A DNA stretch of 64,000 nt from Glutinoglossum americanum. Its lineage: Eukaryota; Ascomycota; Geoglossomycetes; Geoglossales; Geoglossaceae. Where the stretch lies: the NCBI GenBank assembly GCA_020080175.1, contig JAGHQL010000067.1:59381-123380 (forward strand), given 5' to 3'. Position numbers and translations under genes: made by a program. Shown piece by piece: positions 11,725-24,010 of the stretch (the first letter of the stretch is position 1; each line of letters begins with the position of its first letter). The notes under the pieces are model-generated. The model had not been told where the DNA came from. It saw only the letters and a list, made by a program, of their open reading frames with translations, and ran no database searches.

Positions 11725-12965
11725 ATGCCAGTCAAACCGCTTTTCAAAGGACTCGGGAGTCTCCTAGGAGAGATTCGGCTCGATTCCATCTTAGCTAACC
11801 CAGACACTTCCACGTCGCAGGAGAATCTGACAACCCTTACGTCTTACAATCTCATGCCTAAAGATATGAGGACAATCGTTGTGCCTGGTATGCCATGGAG
11901 CTCATCTCCAGAGCTTATGCAGAACTCAACTGCTAATGCGATAAAACTTCAGGCTCTCCCTCAATTTGGAACCCTCAAAACCTTCCAGCAACAATAAAAC
12001 CCGACTCTGGTCCTTACTTTACCGACCCCTCTCGACACGTCTTCCCCCACTGCCTTCTTGAGCCCCTCCTCAGAGCCCTCCTCGTCGCTCACCCAAATTA
12101 CAACCTCTCAGACATCGATCTCATAACCGACCGGCGAAACCTCCGTCTCCTCCTTGACTTCGTTAGCGGCAACCAAAAGGAATTCCGTATCGAGGTCGAG
12201 GTTGTAGGATCCACCGTCCTGTTCTCGACGTGGACGGAGAGAGCGAAGGATTATGTGAAGGGGTTTGTGGGGTACGGAAGGGAGTTCGAGAGGGCTTGGA
12301 CGAGGACCCCTGCAGGATTGGAAGGGAGTATGATGCATAACCGGGTGGTGGGGTATTCACTTGGGGGTTTAAAAGTTGTTATGCGGTTTGAGGTCGATGG
12401 GTGCATGGAGGAACACGACGCACCCAACCAGCACTGCACGGATTCTTCAACTGTAATCACTCCAATAGATGACCCGAAGCACCCTCATACAAAGCTCACG
12501 ACGCCAACTTACTTCACGATACTCACCCACGGCACTCTTGCCCCCGCATCAAACATCATCGAGATCAAAACTGGGTCCCTGAAGAAAAACCTCGTTAGCC
12601 TACGCAACCTTGGGCAGCTCTGGTTCTCGCAGACCCCGATCTTATGCATAGGACAATATGGTGCGGGTGGGGTCTTCTCGGAGGTTTCTGTGAAGAACGT
12701 GTTACTGGCTGGCGAGCTGTCGAGGTGGGAGGAGCACAACAGGGAGAATCTGAAGAAGCTTGTGAGAGTCTTAGAGATGATAAGGGAAGTAGTGAGGAAG
12801 GAGGGGGGGAAGTGCGTGTTAGTGCTACCCCAGGGAGGGAAGACACTGGGGGTCTATAAGCGTGGAGGTGAGCAAGGTGGAAAGGGAAAGGCAACCGGGA
12901 TGGGAATGGTGGTGGGGGTTCCGCCAGATTTGGTGGAGAGATGGGGGAATAGAGTGGCGGACTGA
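11725..12965 (+). CDS. Conserved fungal protein of unknown function
   Basis: Exons 11725-11887 and 11953-12965 give 391 aa. The single intron has donor GTATGC, branch-like GCTAATGC and acceptor TTCAG; removing it gives the continuous sequence TIVVPGSPSIWNPQNLPATI. Conserved-looking blocks are LITDRRNLRLLLDFVSG, EFRIEVEVVGSTVLFSTWTE, GLKVVMRFEVDGC, EIKTG (near residue 240) and GQYGAGGVFSEVSVKNV. This pattern matches a widespread ascomycete family that is sometimes labelled geranylgeranyl pyrophosphate synthetase in databases. I see no prenyltransferase DDxxD motif, so that label is not adopted. The EIKTG-type signature is loosely reminiscent of nuclease-fold proteins, but that is only a suggestion. 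The C-terminus is Gly/Lys-rich. Confidence 0.75.
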
Positions 12966-13144
12966 GTGTATAAGAGGCACCAAATGCGCCTGTCCTCCTT
13001 TCCGAGACGAAATAGGCACCGGGATTCCATCTCTAGGATGACTGCATATTAGGATACCAACGCAGAAGCCAACTTCAATTAAATACGTAAAATGCCAATA
13101 TAGCTCTACCTAGAGGCAAGCAGCTCGAACGCCGTAATCCGTTA

Positions 13145-15499
13145 TCAAGACCCATTTACATCCGCCAGCCTCTCAGCCTCCTCTAACCTTTTGCGGTGTG
13201 CTTTTCCCAGTGCTAAAGTTTCTAGACTCCTACTGCTACCCCTTATGTTGCAGGGGTTGGGCACCCAGAAATGCGTGATAGCCGCACCAGAGATCATAAA
13301 AACCGTGAAACTGGTAGGGGTGTCAGCACGTCGTCCAGAGGCAGCGTCAGTGGGGAAAAACATACACTACAAGGACCCAGCCGAGCCAGGTCGAGTGCTC
13401 ATCAGTAACCCCCTTGTGGTTAAACTTCGTATAGGCGAGGAAGATTTGAGCTAAGATCGACCCCACCTTGCCAGATGCTGCAGAAATGCCATGGCAGGTG
13501 GCACGGAACTGCGTCGGGAAGACTTCCGCTGGTATCTAAAACAAATTAGCCATATGATGAAGTGCCGCGAAGTTCTAGTTCATACCATGAAAGTGGTCGT
13601 GTTTGGACCTGTAGGAGGTTAGTTGTGTTGCCTAGTAGGTGATCCACGAGCCAAAAGACCACATACCTAGATTGAAGAACAACTGGCATAAAACATACAA
13701 CACAATAATAGCCCCCAGAAATCGGGTATGCAAAAGGTAGACAAAAGCCCAACCGACCGCGAAAAACAATGCAGCAAGCACTAAAAACCCATACATCTGT
13801 ATGTGCTTCCGCCACCTTACCATCGGAATGATAATGGCTCCTCCGACCATCGCCCCGATAGAGGTAGTAATCAAAGCCCTCCACCCATTCTGCATCAGGA
13901 TCTCATAAACCGTTGCAGTGTCGGAAGTCCCCCAGATATTCGCAATAATCTGCGAACTATTAACACCCAAAAAATAGAAGGAAAAGTCAAGCAGTAGCCA
14001 TGTCGATGCAGTTCCTGCTAGGTCTGTCCAGTTGCCGTCCTCAATGAAGTATTTGTAAAAACCTGTTTGGTATTGCTTCCACGTGGGCTTCCGAGCCCGG
14101 GGGCGCTCGGCGGGCTGACTATTGGTCGCTTCAGAAGCAGGATCGGGTGGTATGCTGGAGATAGCGGAGAGAACAGAGCCGTTGCTATGAATGCTGGCCG
14201 AACGACGCAAAGACGTGGCTGCGGTGCCGACCACGGTTACGCTGTCTTTTATTTCACCCGAACTCCCCTGTGTTGAAGAACTCGCGAACCCCGCGGGCTC
14301 TGGCGGGACAGTAAGATGGGCTCGGTATTCCCTAATCTCATCATTCTGATGCTGCAAATCCGGCTGATGTGGAGGCTGGTTGGCCAGATGCATTTCAGTG
14401 GTTTGGGCATTGTCAATGACCGTCAACTCCTCAACGTCACCAACGCTGGAACGTCGATAGTACCGATTCGAGTCATGGACTGCTGTTCCGGAGTCCATCT
14501 CGACCTCGAGCATATATCTTGGCGACTCTGGAATGAAGAGACGAAACAGAACGGCTATCGCGGGGGGTATAGCTCCAATTCCTGCAACCCAGCGCCATAT
14601 TTTGTCTGTTGTCTGTAAGCATTCTCCGGTACAATCGAGCGGGTCGGCGTCGTGCGATATGTAATGGTGATAAGCTGCCGTTGAGACGATGGCCACAATG
14701 TTGGCTATCAGCTGTCCAACCGGCTGCATGAAAAAGACGGCTGCCAGCATACGGGCACGGTGCTTTCTGGGGGCAAACCTAGCGGATGGCAGGCGGGTTA
14801 GAGAGGTTTTCTGGGGTAACATCAATCGCCTGCGAAACTGGATACGTACTCAGCGGTAATGACAGCACTCAAGGGATAGTCCCCGCCTATACCGAACCCC
14901 ACTAGGAGCCGCCAGAAGGCTAGCCATCCAACAATGTTTATAGAATTCGCGGTACCCCTAGAGGAAAGTGCCAAGGCTAGCGTTGCGAAAATGACGATAA
15001 GTAGCTCAAGGCCGTACATCTTCTTGCGTCCATATCGATCCGCTAACACGCCAAATGTCACTTGTCCGACTACCGTACCGAGTAGGGTTGCGGAATTGAA
15101 GATGGTGGTTACGTTTAGAGGCATTTGGCCTTTCCAGAATACTATCGACAGCATCGGTAAAATCATATTGACGGCAAATATCTAAGACAAATTAACTGTG
15201 AGTCATCCCCTATAACCAATAAACACCGTTGCCATCACTGAAACCTACATCATAGGCATCCGTCAAGAAGCCTACACCAGCTACAAAAACAATCCATAAC
15301 CCAAACCCAGCATCGTCAATAAGTTCGTACACAGCTCTCCGCCGTTCTTCCAGTGTCTAGCAGATAAAACAGACGGTGAATTAGTAAACATAGGTCAGAC
15401 ATAGTCTGGCGGACAGACCAGGGAAGATAAACTCACGTCAAGGTAGTCGAAGGGTCTGACGTGGTTTGGCCAGAAGCTAAGACGAGGCCAACGCGCCAT
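13145..15499 (-). CDS. Inorganic phosphate transporter, MFS PHO84 type
   Basis: Exons, 5' to 3' on the minus strand: 15499-15437, 15356-15249, 15181-14850, 14778-13667, 13608-13586, 13535-13366, 13310-13145 (657 aa). The N-terminal half shows [14 protein letters not shown] (across an intron), [17 protein letters not shown] and the phosphate:H+ symporter signature [18 protein letters not shown] (last residues joined by splicing). The C-terminal half has [36 protein letters not shown] and the typical [11 protein letters not shown]. The family imports phosphate across the plasma membrane with protons. The central cytoplasmic loop carries a long Ser/Pro/Gln-rich stretch of more than 100 residues. 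One exon is only 23 nt (13586-13608), and it is needed to assemble [15 protein letters not shown]. The first-exon start ([13 protein letters not shown]) is a choice by frame and splice signal. Confidence 0.93.
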
Positions 15500-16179
15500 G
15501 AGAAACCCAGAGAGTAGTAAGGCGGAAAACTAAACAAAATCCACTACTCAAGGATGTCCTCGATAACCTACTTCACTTACACAACATCTAAGATATCGTG
15601 GTGGTAAGGAACGGTCCTTTCTTTCGTAGATCAGAAAATTCACGCACCGGTATTCAAAGCGGGTTATAACAGCTCCCATAATCGGTTAGAATAGGCATCA
15701 CCTGTGAGCGACACCCAGACTCTGCAAGGCGCACTCTGTCGTAGCCCTGCTCCAGGGGAATGGCATACAGGGGCTTCGTCGTAAATGCATGAGATGCGAG
15801 GAAGATGCAGGGGACAATAGAGCTATTTTAGTCGCATTGCATATGAGACAAGCCGAATCGGTTTTACGACGGGAGCGCGTAGGAAAGGCGATTTGTCACG
15901 CGAGGCTTGTTCTCTCGCTAGCGAATCATTCCATCTGAATACGACATGCGGGCTGTCGGTTGGTTATTAGGTGGTCGTCTGGAACATGATAGCATCATAG
16001 GGTAAGATATGATAATATGCGATAATATGCCGCATCTGCCTAATAATTACCCGAGGATTCCCACTCACCCCGTATTTCCTTCACCCCCTCATAGGCGAGC
16101 TTCAGGTTGTTGGCATGAGGGAGCGAACGAATATCATAATCCTATCAAAGGGGAAGTAGTGTAGTCCTCTGCTGACCAG
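15500..16179. other. Divergent intergenic region
   Basis: Shared upstream region of the phosphate transporter and the gene at 16180. A small direct repeat (ATAATATGC) occurs near 16010-16030. No CACGTG Pho4-type site was seen. Confidence 0.45.
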
Positions 16180-17972
16180 ATGGCCACTATAGGATCGACG
16201 TTGGTCGCGGTGATCCGCATGATCGATGTATGCGTGAAATTCATCGGGCGGGTGCGAGACGTCCCCCAAGAAGTGGAGGAACTTCTCGATGACATCTCCC
16301 ACTATAGCAGCACCCTCGACGTCCTCCAGAAAGTGCTCGATCACTACACGCAAACCTTCAACTTTGAACACGACGGCCTTAACAACGCCATCGTCAAATT
16401 CCACTGCACGATTATCGAGCTGGAAAAATTCATCGAGAAACATGCGCCTCTGACCAATGTCAATACGTTTATTTGGGTCGTCGATGATGAATATAAACAA
16501 ACGATCAAGAAACTGAAGGATGACACCAAGAAATACGAAGATAGGATCACGATGTTGTCGCAGCAGCTGCAGTTGTATTCTAGCAGTATGACGCACAGGG
16601 CGGTGACCGAGGTACAGAATGGAATTTCAGAGAGGAGGCAGCCGGGAAGTGTTGGAGTAGCCGATGGAAGTATCGACTGGAGAAACCCTTTCGGGGAGCA
16701 GGTGCCGGATCTAGGTCGACGGGCTGGTGACTGTCCATCCCCAATCGCCCGAAACGATACATCCACCACACTTGTCGCCCCCTCCATTTTCTCGACGATA
16801 ACCCGCCATTCATCCACCACTACCTTCCAGTCAATCTTGGGTACCATGCCAACACCATCAGTCAGAAGACCCTCGTTTACACCAAAAAACGGTGCTGCAA
16901 AAATGTATGATAAGCCCGTCCCTCGAAACTACAATCCCGTTTACTATTATCCGAACTAATAATCTACACAATTTCTTAGTTGGTGCAAGAGTGAACAGGC
17001 GACCAGGGTCATAAGTAAGATCCGTTTTCGGGAACACAAAGACGGGAGACTTTTATTGCTACAAGTCATGTGTGTTGATGGTGTGGAGAAGCACCACAAA
17101 TGTAAGTCCAAGACCGGAAACGTCCTCCACCCCTAGATTTAGTGATTCCAATCCCTATAAAAATAGTACCCGACAACCCCATCCCCTACCAAGAGCACCG
17201 CCGCGAAAGCCACAAGATCCGCAATCTCGACCCCAGCATCACTAACCTTGTCAAATTCTTCGGCTCCACAGATTACGAATACCGGTTTGATGATGAAGAT
17301 GGTACGTAAGCAAGCAGCACAAATCGACTATAGCCCCCTTATCTGGAGTGCCAAATGTTCAGACTCATAACGATTTGATAGACTGTAAATCCTTCCAAGA
17401 AACCGTAGTAGGGAAAACCTGCATCTACCGCGTAGAAGTCGATAAGATATACAGCAAACGCAGCAGCAAGACGGCAGAGTGCAATTGGCAGAACCTCCAG
17501 CTATGGGAAAATAGAGTCAATGGTGGGCAGTCGATCACGTTCTTTGGAAATGGAAAGGAGCAGAGATTCCTAGAATTCAAAAGTAATAGCCTAAACCTCC
17601 CCCCTATTGCCACCGCATATTCATTTTCCTAACCTTACCAAAAAAACAAAACTAGTCGTCCACCTGCGCCCCTCAAAATCCCAGTCCAAGGGCACCCTTA
17701 CGCTGGAGTTCGACCAGCGGAAGGCAGGGAAGACCAGAACGCCGGAAGAGGCGCTGGAGAAGAGCCTGAGTTATTTGAAGATCACGTTCACGGATCCTGG
17801 GGGTACGTTGCGGCATCTCTTATTTCCTCGCACTTCCCCTCCCCCCTAACCAATCTCGTCCTGCGGAGACATATAGAGCGATCCCCACCTACTCGCAGGG
17901 CCTGGAGACTGACCCGGGACACACAACACAGAAATCCCAGCGTTCCTGAGAGCCGCGAGGTTTGGGAGCTAG
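16180..17972 (+). CDS. Fungal protein with NACHT-type helical N-terminus
   Basis: Proposed exons are 16180-16904, 16980-17101, 17167-17301, 17382-17582, 17656-17802 and 17941-17972, about 453 aa. The N-terminus (VIRMIDVCVKFIGRVRDVPQ, then EEL..DISHYSSTLDVLQKVL) resembles the helical Helo-like/SesA-like domain found ahead of NACHT domains in fungal STAND proteins. It is followed by a charged coiled-coil-like stretch (residues about 95-130) and a Ser/Thr/Pro-rich linker. Later exons give WCKSEQATRVISKIRFREHK, TDYEYRFDDEDDCKSFQETV and GTLTLEFDQRKAGKTRTPEE. No Walker motifs are present, so this is not a full STAND protein. The first five exons are well supported by frame and splice signals. The last exon (ending AFLRAARFGS) is one of two options; the other acceptor, near 17876, would end differently. 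Confidence 0.62.
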
Positions 17973-19720
17973 TCGGGGCCCCGGCCAACTCCCGTGCCGG
18001 ACAACGCCATAATCCGTTTATTTCTAATCTGTAAAAAATTTCTCCCCTGGCGGTCTAAGCAGCGAGTTGGGTGTTCCTGGGGGAGGGGGGGTTTGGGGGG
18101 GCCTTTTGGGTGTGGGAAAGCGGAAATAGATAATGTATAGACTTGGCTTGTTTGCTCTTGCTTTTCATTAGGGTGTTTTGGTTCCCTGTATTGCTCTTTT
18201 ATCCCGAGGTCTGCGGTGGAGTAGGGTGGTGGAGTTTTTGTTGGCTTTATAGAGTATGCGGATGGGAGGTTATCTTGATGGATGTCTAAAATACCTAGTA
18301 CGTGTTTAAGCGGACGAACGGGGTTGGGCCGGCGGTGCCGAAGGCGGTATTTTCGTATCTATACGCATAGCGGAGTTTCATGAAGTTGCTGTTGCTGTTG
18401 CGGCTGCGGTTTCGGTTGTAGTTGCGGAAGGGCGGTTGTTGGATTGGTGCCTGCTGTGGGATGTGTCCTTGAACCATTGTATATATAGGGGGGCTGGTAA
18501 TGCCGCAGGTATCCACTATCCTAGCTAAGCAAAATGCTAATGGTTGTCGAGAAGTGATTTACATGGTTCTCGAGATTGCGTTGACAATATGTAAGATGAC
18601 AAGTCTTTATAGAGCGCCAATTTCATAGTGTTGTATTCGTAGATAGGCGTCGTCAAGTCGCATTTTTGTATGATCTATAACCCCTCATGAGAATGTCGAA
18701 GATGTATTTGCTAATTGTTTTTTTTTTGGCCCACGACGAAGAAAACCAATGAAAAAATGGTTATTTTCAGTAACCATCCCAGGAAGAGTCCGCATGTGTC
18801 ATATTCGGTGTAATATGGAGTGTAGACAAATCTTTCCCCAAAAATTCTCGTAAGCGAGGTCAAAATTCTGCAAAAATATGCGAAAATGCTGCAGAGGGCA
18901 AGCAATTTTGGAGAAATTTCGACTCGAAGGTAGTTCAGACTAGATCGAAATATGCTCTCACCTAGCGTATCTATCTATTCCTTTAGTGAACTTTTACGGG
19001 TTCTACCTATTATGTTGCGTCTTTCTTACGTACTCGATATGCAACTCAGCGGCTAGTGTTTGGATCAAATGAAGTGAACCAAGATTGGAAATTCTAAGAG
19101 TAAGAGCCTCGCAGGACGCGAACCCGACATCCGGGGTTGGTCTGCATATGTATGCGCTGTATGTGCGGCCTTGATTAACCGCGTAGTATGCGGATGATAA
19201 AGGCAAAGAATCAGCTATACGACCATGTCTCCCTTACTTTATTTCGCAATGGAGTGGAAACATGTTACCCTAAACCCATAGGTCCCAAGCTACATGTATA
19301 CCATCACTTAACGAACCCGACATAAACAATTTTAAAGTCAGTTGAAGCCCTTGCCTCGAGAACAGTTAACCCCCGCGTGAAGCTTTCCCCGTTTCGGGAG
19401 AGGCTGCTTTAGCGATTTTCTTGAAAACGTATAAAAGCGGCCTCTTCCGAATGAACCCACATCACAAAAAATTTGCTTCCCTTGCTACAGCATGCCAGCA
19501 ACAAAAAACACACTAGAAGGTCCTGAAGAGTGCTGCATCATGAATACTGCCCATTTCAAAACATAGTACCAAATGCAGCGCTATTCCCGAGCCCGTTTTT
19601 TTCTACCTCCTTCAACCTCGTCTTATTGGAGATGGTTAATTTTTAGGTGGCTGTATTGTGGGATCCTGCCTATGCGAACATAATAGCAGTTAGCAAGGGC
19701 ATGGAACGTGATGGATCTAT
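17973..19720. other. Intergenic, mostly featureless
   Basis: No gene supported. A minus-strand frame at 18295-18516 is rich in Asn/Arg/Ser and could be a low-complexity peptide, but nothing confirms it. The rest has only short, motif-free frames. Confidence 0.4.
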
Positions 19721-20176
19721 CTAGGAAGGTGGTTGTATATATACCGTGGTCTCCATCTCGCTCGTATGGCTGGGCCGATTGGGACGAGTCCGGTCGTCAT
19801 TGCTGCTCGTACTTTCTTTGGCGGAGGGCGGAGTTTCCTTGGTAGTGATAGTGGTAGCGCGGCTGCTTTGGCCACCCTGGCCACTTTGCTTCTCTACTGA
19901 TGCTGGAACTGAAAGTTGTGCGGAAAGGCTCTGGTAGTGCCCGCCTTTCACGGCACTCTCGGAGCCCGATGCTGTGCTAGAAACCCCTATAGTGGTGCCT
20001 GTGCCAGCCCCGCCAAAGCCACTTGGTAATTCCGGATGTCGTGACCCCATGGCGCTGAGATAGTCTGCAGCGGAGACACACGGGATTCCCGTAAAGAGCG
20101 CACAGTCATTGCAGAGGTCGAAGCGGGCTGAAGGGTAAAGACTGAGGGCGGTCTCTCGGCAGGTGGTACAGTACAT
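19721..20176 (-). CDS. Small cysteine-containing hypothetical protein
   Basis: Single-exon frame of 151 aa starting at an ATG. The first 35 residues hold two C-x2-C pairs (CTTC and CNDC), a spacing compatible with a small metal-binding knuckle. The rest is Ser/Gly/Thr-rich, then ends in a charged segment with many Ser and Thr (KETPPSAKESTSSNDD) and TTVYIQPPS. No signal peptide or membrane span is seen. I did not recognise a family. The long open frame with a compositionally structured N-terminus argues that it is real, but there is no homology support. Confidence 0.5.
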   Translation of the reverse strand: MYCTTCRETALSLYPSARFDLCNDCALFTGIPCVSAADYLSAMGSRHPELPSGFGGAGTGTTIGVSSTASGSESAVKGGHYQSLSAQLSVPASVEKQSGQGGQSSRATTITTKETPPSAKESTSSNDDRTRPNRPSHTSEMETTVYIQPPS

Positions 20177-22189
20177 TTTAGTGTGGCGTATCGGGGTACA
20201 ATTGGTGAATATAGTGGGATAAGCAACGATGGGTGAATACGCCTTGTGTTAGTTATGGGCCTCCGGGTGATAAGAAAATACGGTGGGCGTGAGCACTCGA
20301 TGATGGAATGAGGTCTTGTAGTCTCACTATAAGGATCTAAATACAAGATGTGGTGTGGAAGGGAACGGGGTCAACTAGGGGGGAATTAACCTAGGGGAGC
20401 CACAATAGTGAGGCTCTGGTGCTAGTGACATCATCAACACAGACCTCCGGCATACTTTATGGCACCTCACTGCAGTAAGCGTAGCTAGGGCTAGGGTAGC
20501 GGTGGGCAGGAATTCCAGCTTTCAGATGAGATGTGCTCAAAATTGTTGATTTATGGGTATCGATGATGGGGACGTAGCCAATAACCGTCAACCACGCACA
20601 TCCCAGTGAGTGACTCACCGTCACAATAAACCCTAGAATTACAGCGCATTAGAAAAGCAATTCCTTTAAGTACGCCGGGGGCATTGCTTAAGGTCGACAT
20701 ATTATGCTAAACCATGTCAATATAACGGCGGAAGATCCTCGGGGAGCATATCGGTAGTGTGTGACTCACTAGTTCCCAACAGCACTTACGCTACCCCACC
20801 CGCTGATTTCACCATCGAGAAGGTCGGAGGGCTAGGTGAGTTGGCCACTTCTCCGTACTCTGGAATTAGTTTATTGCACAGCTAAACTCTCACATCCTTC
20901 TCCTAGAGGAATCCTTCCGCAGAAAATATCCAAGATATCCATTTCCGCTCACCGGAATTTCTACCGCCCTCTCAACATAGAAGGCGACACCAAGGAGACT
21001 GCGTTGACCCGGTTTTCGCCGTCAAGGAATAACTTGTGCATGCAGCATGCGTGTAAGATCTTGACAACGAATTGTGGCGTGTGATGCATCACGTTACACG
21101 GCTTCCTGGACTCGCTCGCTTACTCTATGTCGTGCTTTGTTGCTATGCCTTGCTCCAGGATTCCTTCCACACATAGCCGACATGCGTTCTGGGTGGTCGG
21201 ACCCTGCAAACCATTGGCCTCAGCAACTCCCTGCAGGGTTTCTGGTGTGAATAATTGAATATACTCGCCGGGCTATTGAAATGGGCGTTGTGGCCGCAAA
21301 GGGGTAGATAGGGGTAACTAGCATAGTGACGGTTAAGCGAGCGGTCCTGAACGATGGTCGCGATGATTGATTCGGATGGCTAGATAGTGGAACGAGGGTT
21401 AGAGAATTTGGAAGATCAGTTGCCGGGCATCAAAATGAGTATTTGCTGGGTTTGAGACGGTGGTGTGAGGCACTGGGGTGGGTCTTTTGTGGCTAGCGGA
21501 TGCTGATAGCTCGGCCTTTGGCTGTTCATAAATCCGGATGTGGTTGCTAGGGGCGCTGGAAACCTTGTCGTATGGTTATGGGCTATGGCATATGAATTTG
21601 CCGCAATCACCTTGGCGTGGCCTTTACGAGAATGCTCCTGATTGAGTGGGAGGACGCAGTAGTGAGGCGACGCATTCCACCCTGGGAATAAGCACTGGCC
21701 GTCGTACGATTAGCAAATTTGAATATGATCATTGTCCACAAAGTGATCTCAGGAGGAGTGAGTGTTCCGTCCCGCCTAAGCTATTAGCCAGTTGTTGAAC
21801 TCGCCGCAATAATGACATGCTCAGGGCGAACGAAACATGCCCCGAAGCTAATCTCCCTGCCCATACTCTTCGCTCCACGAGCCTGCTCCGTTGCCGTCTG
21901 GGTGGAAAGCCCAAAAATATCGTGGATGAGCATTGTGTGGCCCCTCAAAAGGATATTACGGGTCCCGACTTGGTCCACCATAGTGGTGGTGATCTGACAC
22001 TATGGAAATCCGACGGTTTGCCGGTAATTCACTGACACTGATGAATCAGTCTAGTCACGGAAGGGATCGATCGGGGGTTCCGTTGACTATGTAGAAGGAA
22101 ATAAATACACCACCCATTTTCGGGAGGGAAATGGAGAAGTTGACACATAGTAAGAGGCGGAAAGTGTAGACGCCCCTACAGTTGGAGTA

Positions 22190-22560
22190 TGCAATATGCT
22201 ACCCCTTGATATCTGAGACCATATCTTGACAATTTGGCATCATGCAAGACAGTCTTGCTGATAGTTTATCTACTGCTTCATTCTGAGCTTCCTGTATCGT
22301 AGAAACTAATATTTTCTCTAATTCATTATTATTATTTGTTATATAAATAATCATTTTAGAAACTAGGAATATTGTCAACATACATTACTTCTTTTCAGTA
22401 AGTTAAAACAGCTATAAATAATAAATACTCTGTTTAATATTAATTCTTATATATGATCAACTAATAGATCTTAATTTGTAAATTCTCGCTTATAATATAA
22501 GAGTTAGTTTTGCTTCATTTTTCTATCAGATCAGTTAGTAAAAATGTGAATACAACTATT
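22190..22560. repeat. AT-rich island, probable RIP-decayed repeat
   Basis: Sharp rise in A+T over the surroundings, with many TA-rich stretches and no usable frame. This is what RIP leaves in old transposon copies. The element type is not recognisable. Confidence 0.5.
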
Positions 22561-23639
22561 AAGCTGATGGTATCATTTTCTGATAAGGTGTTTATATACT
22601 CTCTGTCTCCTACTGTAGTAATGTATTGTTATATAATTTGGCTCCTTGTAGAAAATATTCACCACTGTAGATATAAAGCTGGTTACTTATATAGTTATTG
22701 CTGCAAAGTCCGTTAGCAGTCGGCCTGTACTTTTATTCAGAAGCAAGCATACTAGTTTGCTAAAAGATCTGCATATATGACTAACAGGAGACGCTTTAGA
22801 AATTCAGGGAATACTGTCCGGATGTCCACATGACTATGAAAATACTGTCGTAAAAGCAGAGCCGCTCCTCGCCATAGTCGTTGTCGGCGTTCGGGTGGAT
22901 TTCGCAAGATCGGAAGTGGGGAGTGTCATAGTCTATGCGAGGTTGTTTAGGATTCACCCCTGATGAGCTCTTCGTGGATCTGTGAGTCTACCTAAACTAT
23001 AACGATAAAAATATTGAAGATATGTAAATCGATGCTGGAGAGCACTGGGGAGATGGATATGACCTTCATACCCCGCACTTACTGTCGTCTAATAGGAAGG
23101 GATCTTGACAACGCCACAATGATAAAATCTTGGCCTTAGCCTCCTCACTGGTCGTATTTTTTCGATATGTATGAGAAACGAATGGCTAAAGTTCGCCCAC
23201 AGGATAGTTACTACACCTAAGCCGGCTCTTTATGTCAGAAGGGTAACCTAATAGGTGGAGAAGGGTGAGAGTGAAATCGGTATTTTGAATAGGTTCTCGG
23301 ATTTCAGGGTTTTCAATTTCACATACTCTTGGGGAAACTCACTTTATCATGGTGCGTGTATTTGAGGTAGACCCTGTAGCTTATGGACGCGCTTCTAGAA
23401 AATGAGAGGGATGTAGCAGAAATGTACGTGTATACTTGAGGGCTAGCCGACGGATGGAGGTTAGGGGTGTCTCGTCGTGGTAAGCTCCCGTGATTTCCGG
23501 GTAAAAAAAGCAAAAAATCACGCTGCCCTGTAGACACATAAGGCCGACGTTATGATAATATAGTAGAAAGTAGAAAGTCTGTAAAGACCTCATTGAAAAA
23601 CAATACCACCTACTCAGCTATCACAAATGCATCTCCACA

Positions 23640-24010
23640 TACTGATTTGTTATGAAAAAGATACAGAACTTGCTGCTGTGTTGCATATATGAGTTTGCAA
23701 ATTAAGATTTACTAATTAATTATATAAAATAGTTTGTATAAAGTAAAGTATTTATAATTTCATAATTACTTTTAACTTATTAAAAAGTAACATTTGTTAA
23801 TGATGTCTTGAAGTAAGTATTTATATAATAAAAAGTAGTGGAAAGATGAAGGAAATATTAGTTTCTGTAGAACTGGAGTTTTGAAATGAGTTGACAAATA
23901 AATTACTAACTATATTATTTAACATAATATTAAATTATTAAGATACAATCTTAGATACCGAGAAATGATATATTGTAACTACATACTAAAATTATAGAGA
24001 TATCTGCACT
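23640..24010. repeat. AT-rich island, probable RIP-decayed repeat
   Basis: A second island of extreme A+T content with no coding frame and no visible terminal repeats, similar in character to the island at 22190-22560. Confidence 0.5.

Noticed and set aside
11725-12965. Prenyl diphosphate synthase label for the conserved protein
   Set aside because: No aspartate-rich DDxxD motifs are visible; the database-style name appears to be a propagated misannotation.
21784-21981. Minus-strand frame that looks mildly protein-like
   Set aside because: Could not be extended or matched to a family; isolated within a decayed region.
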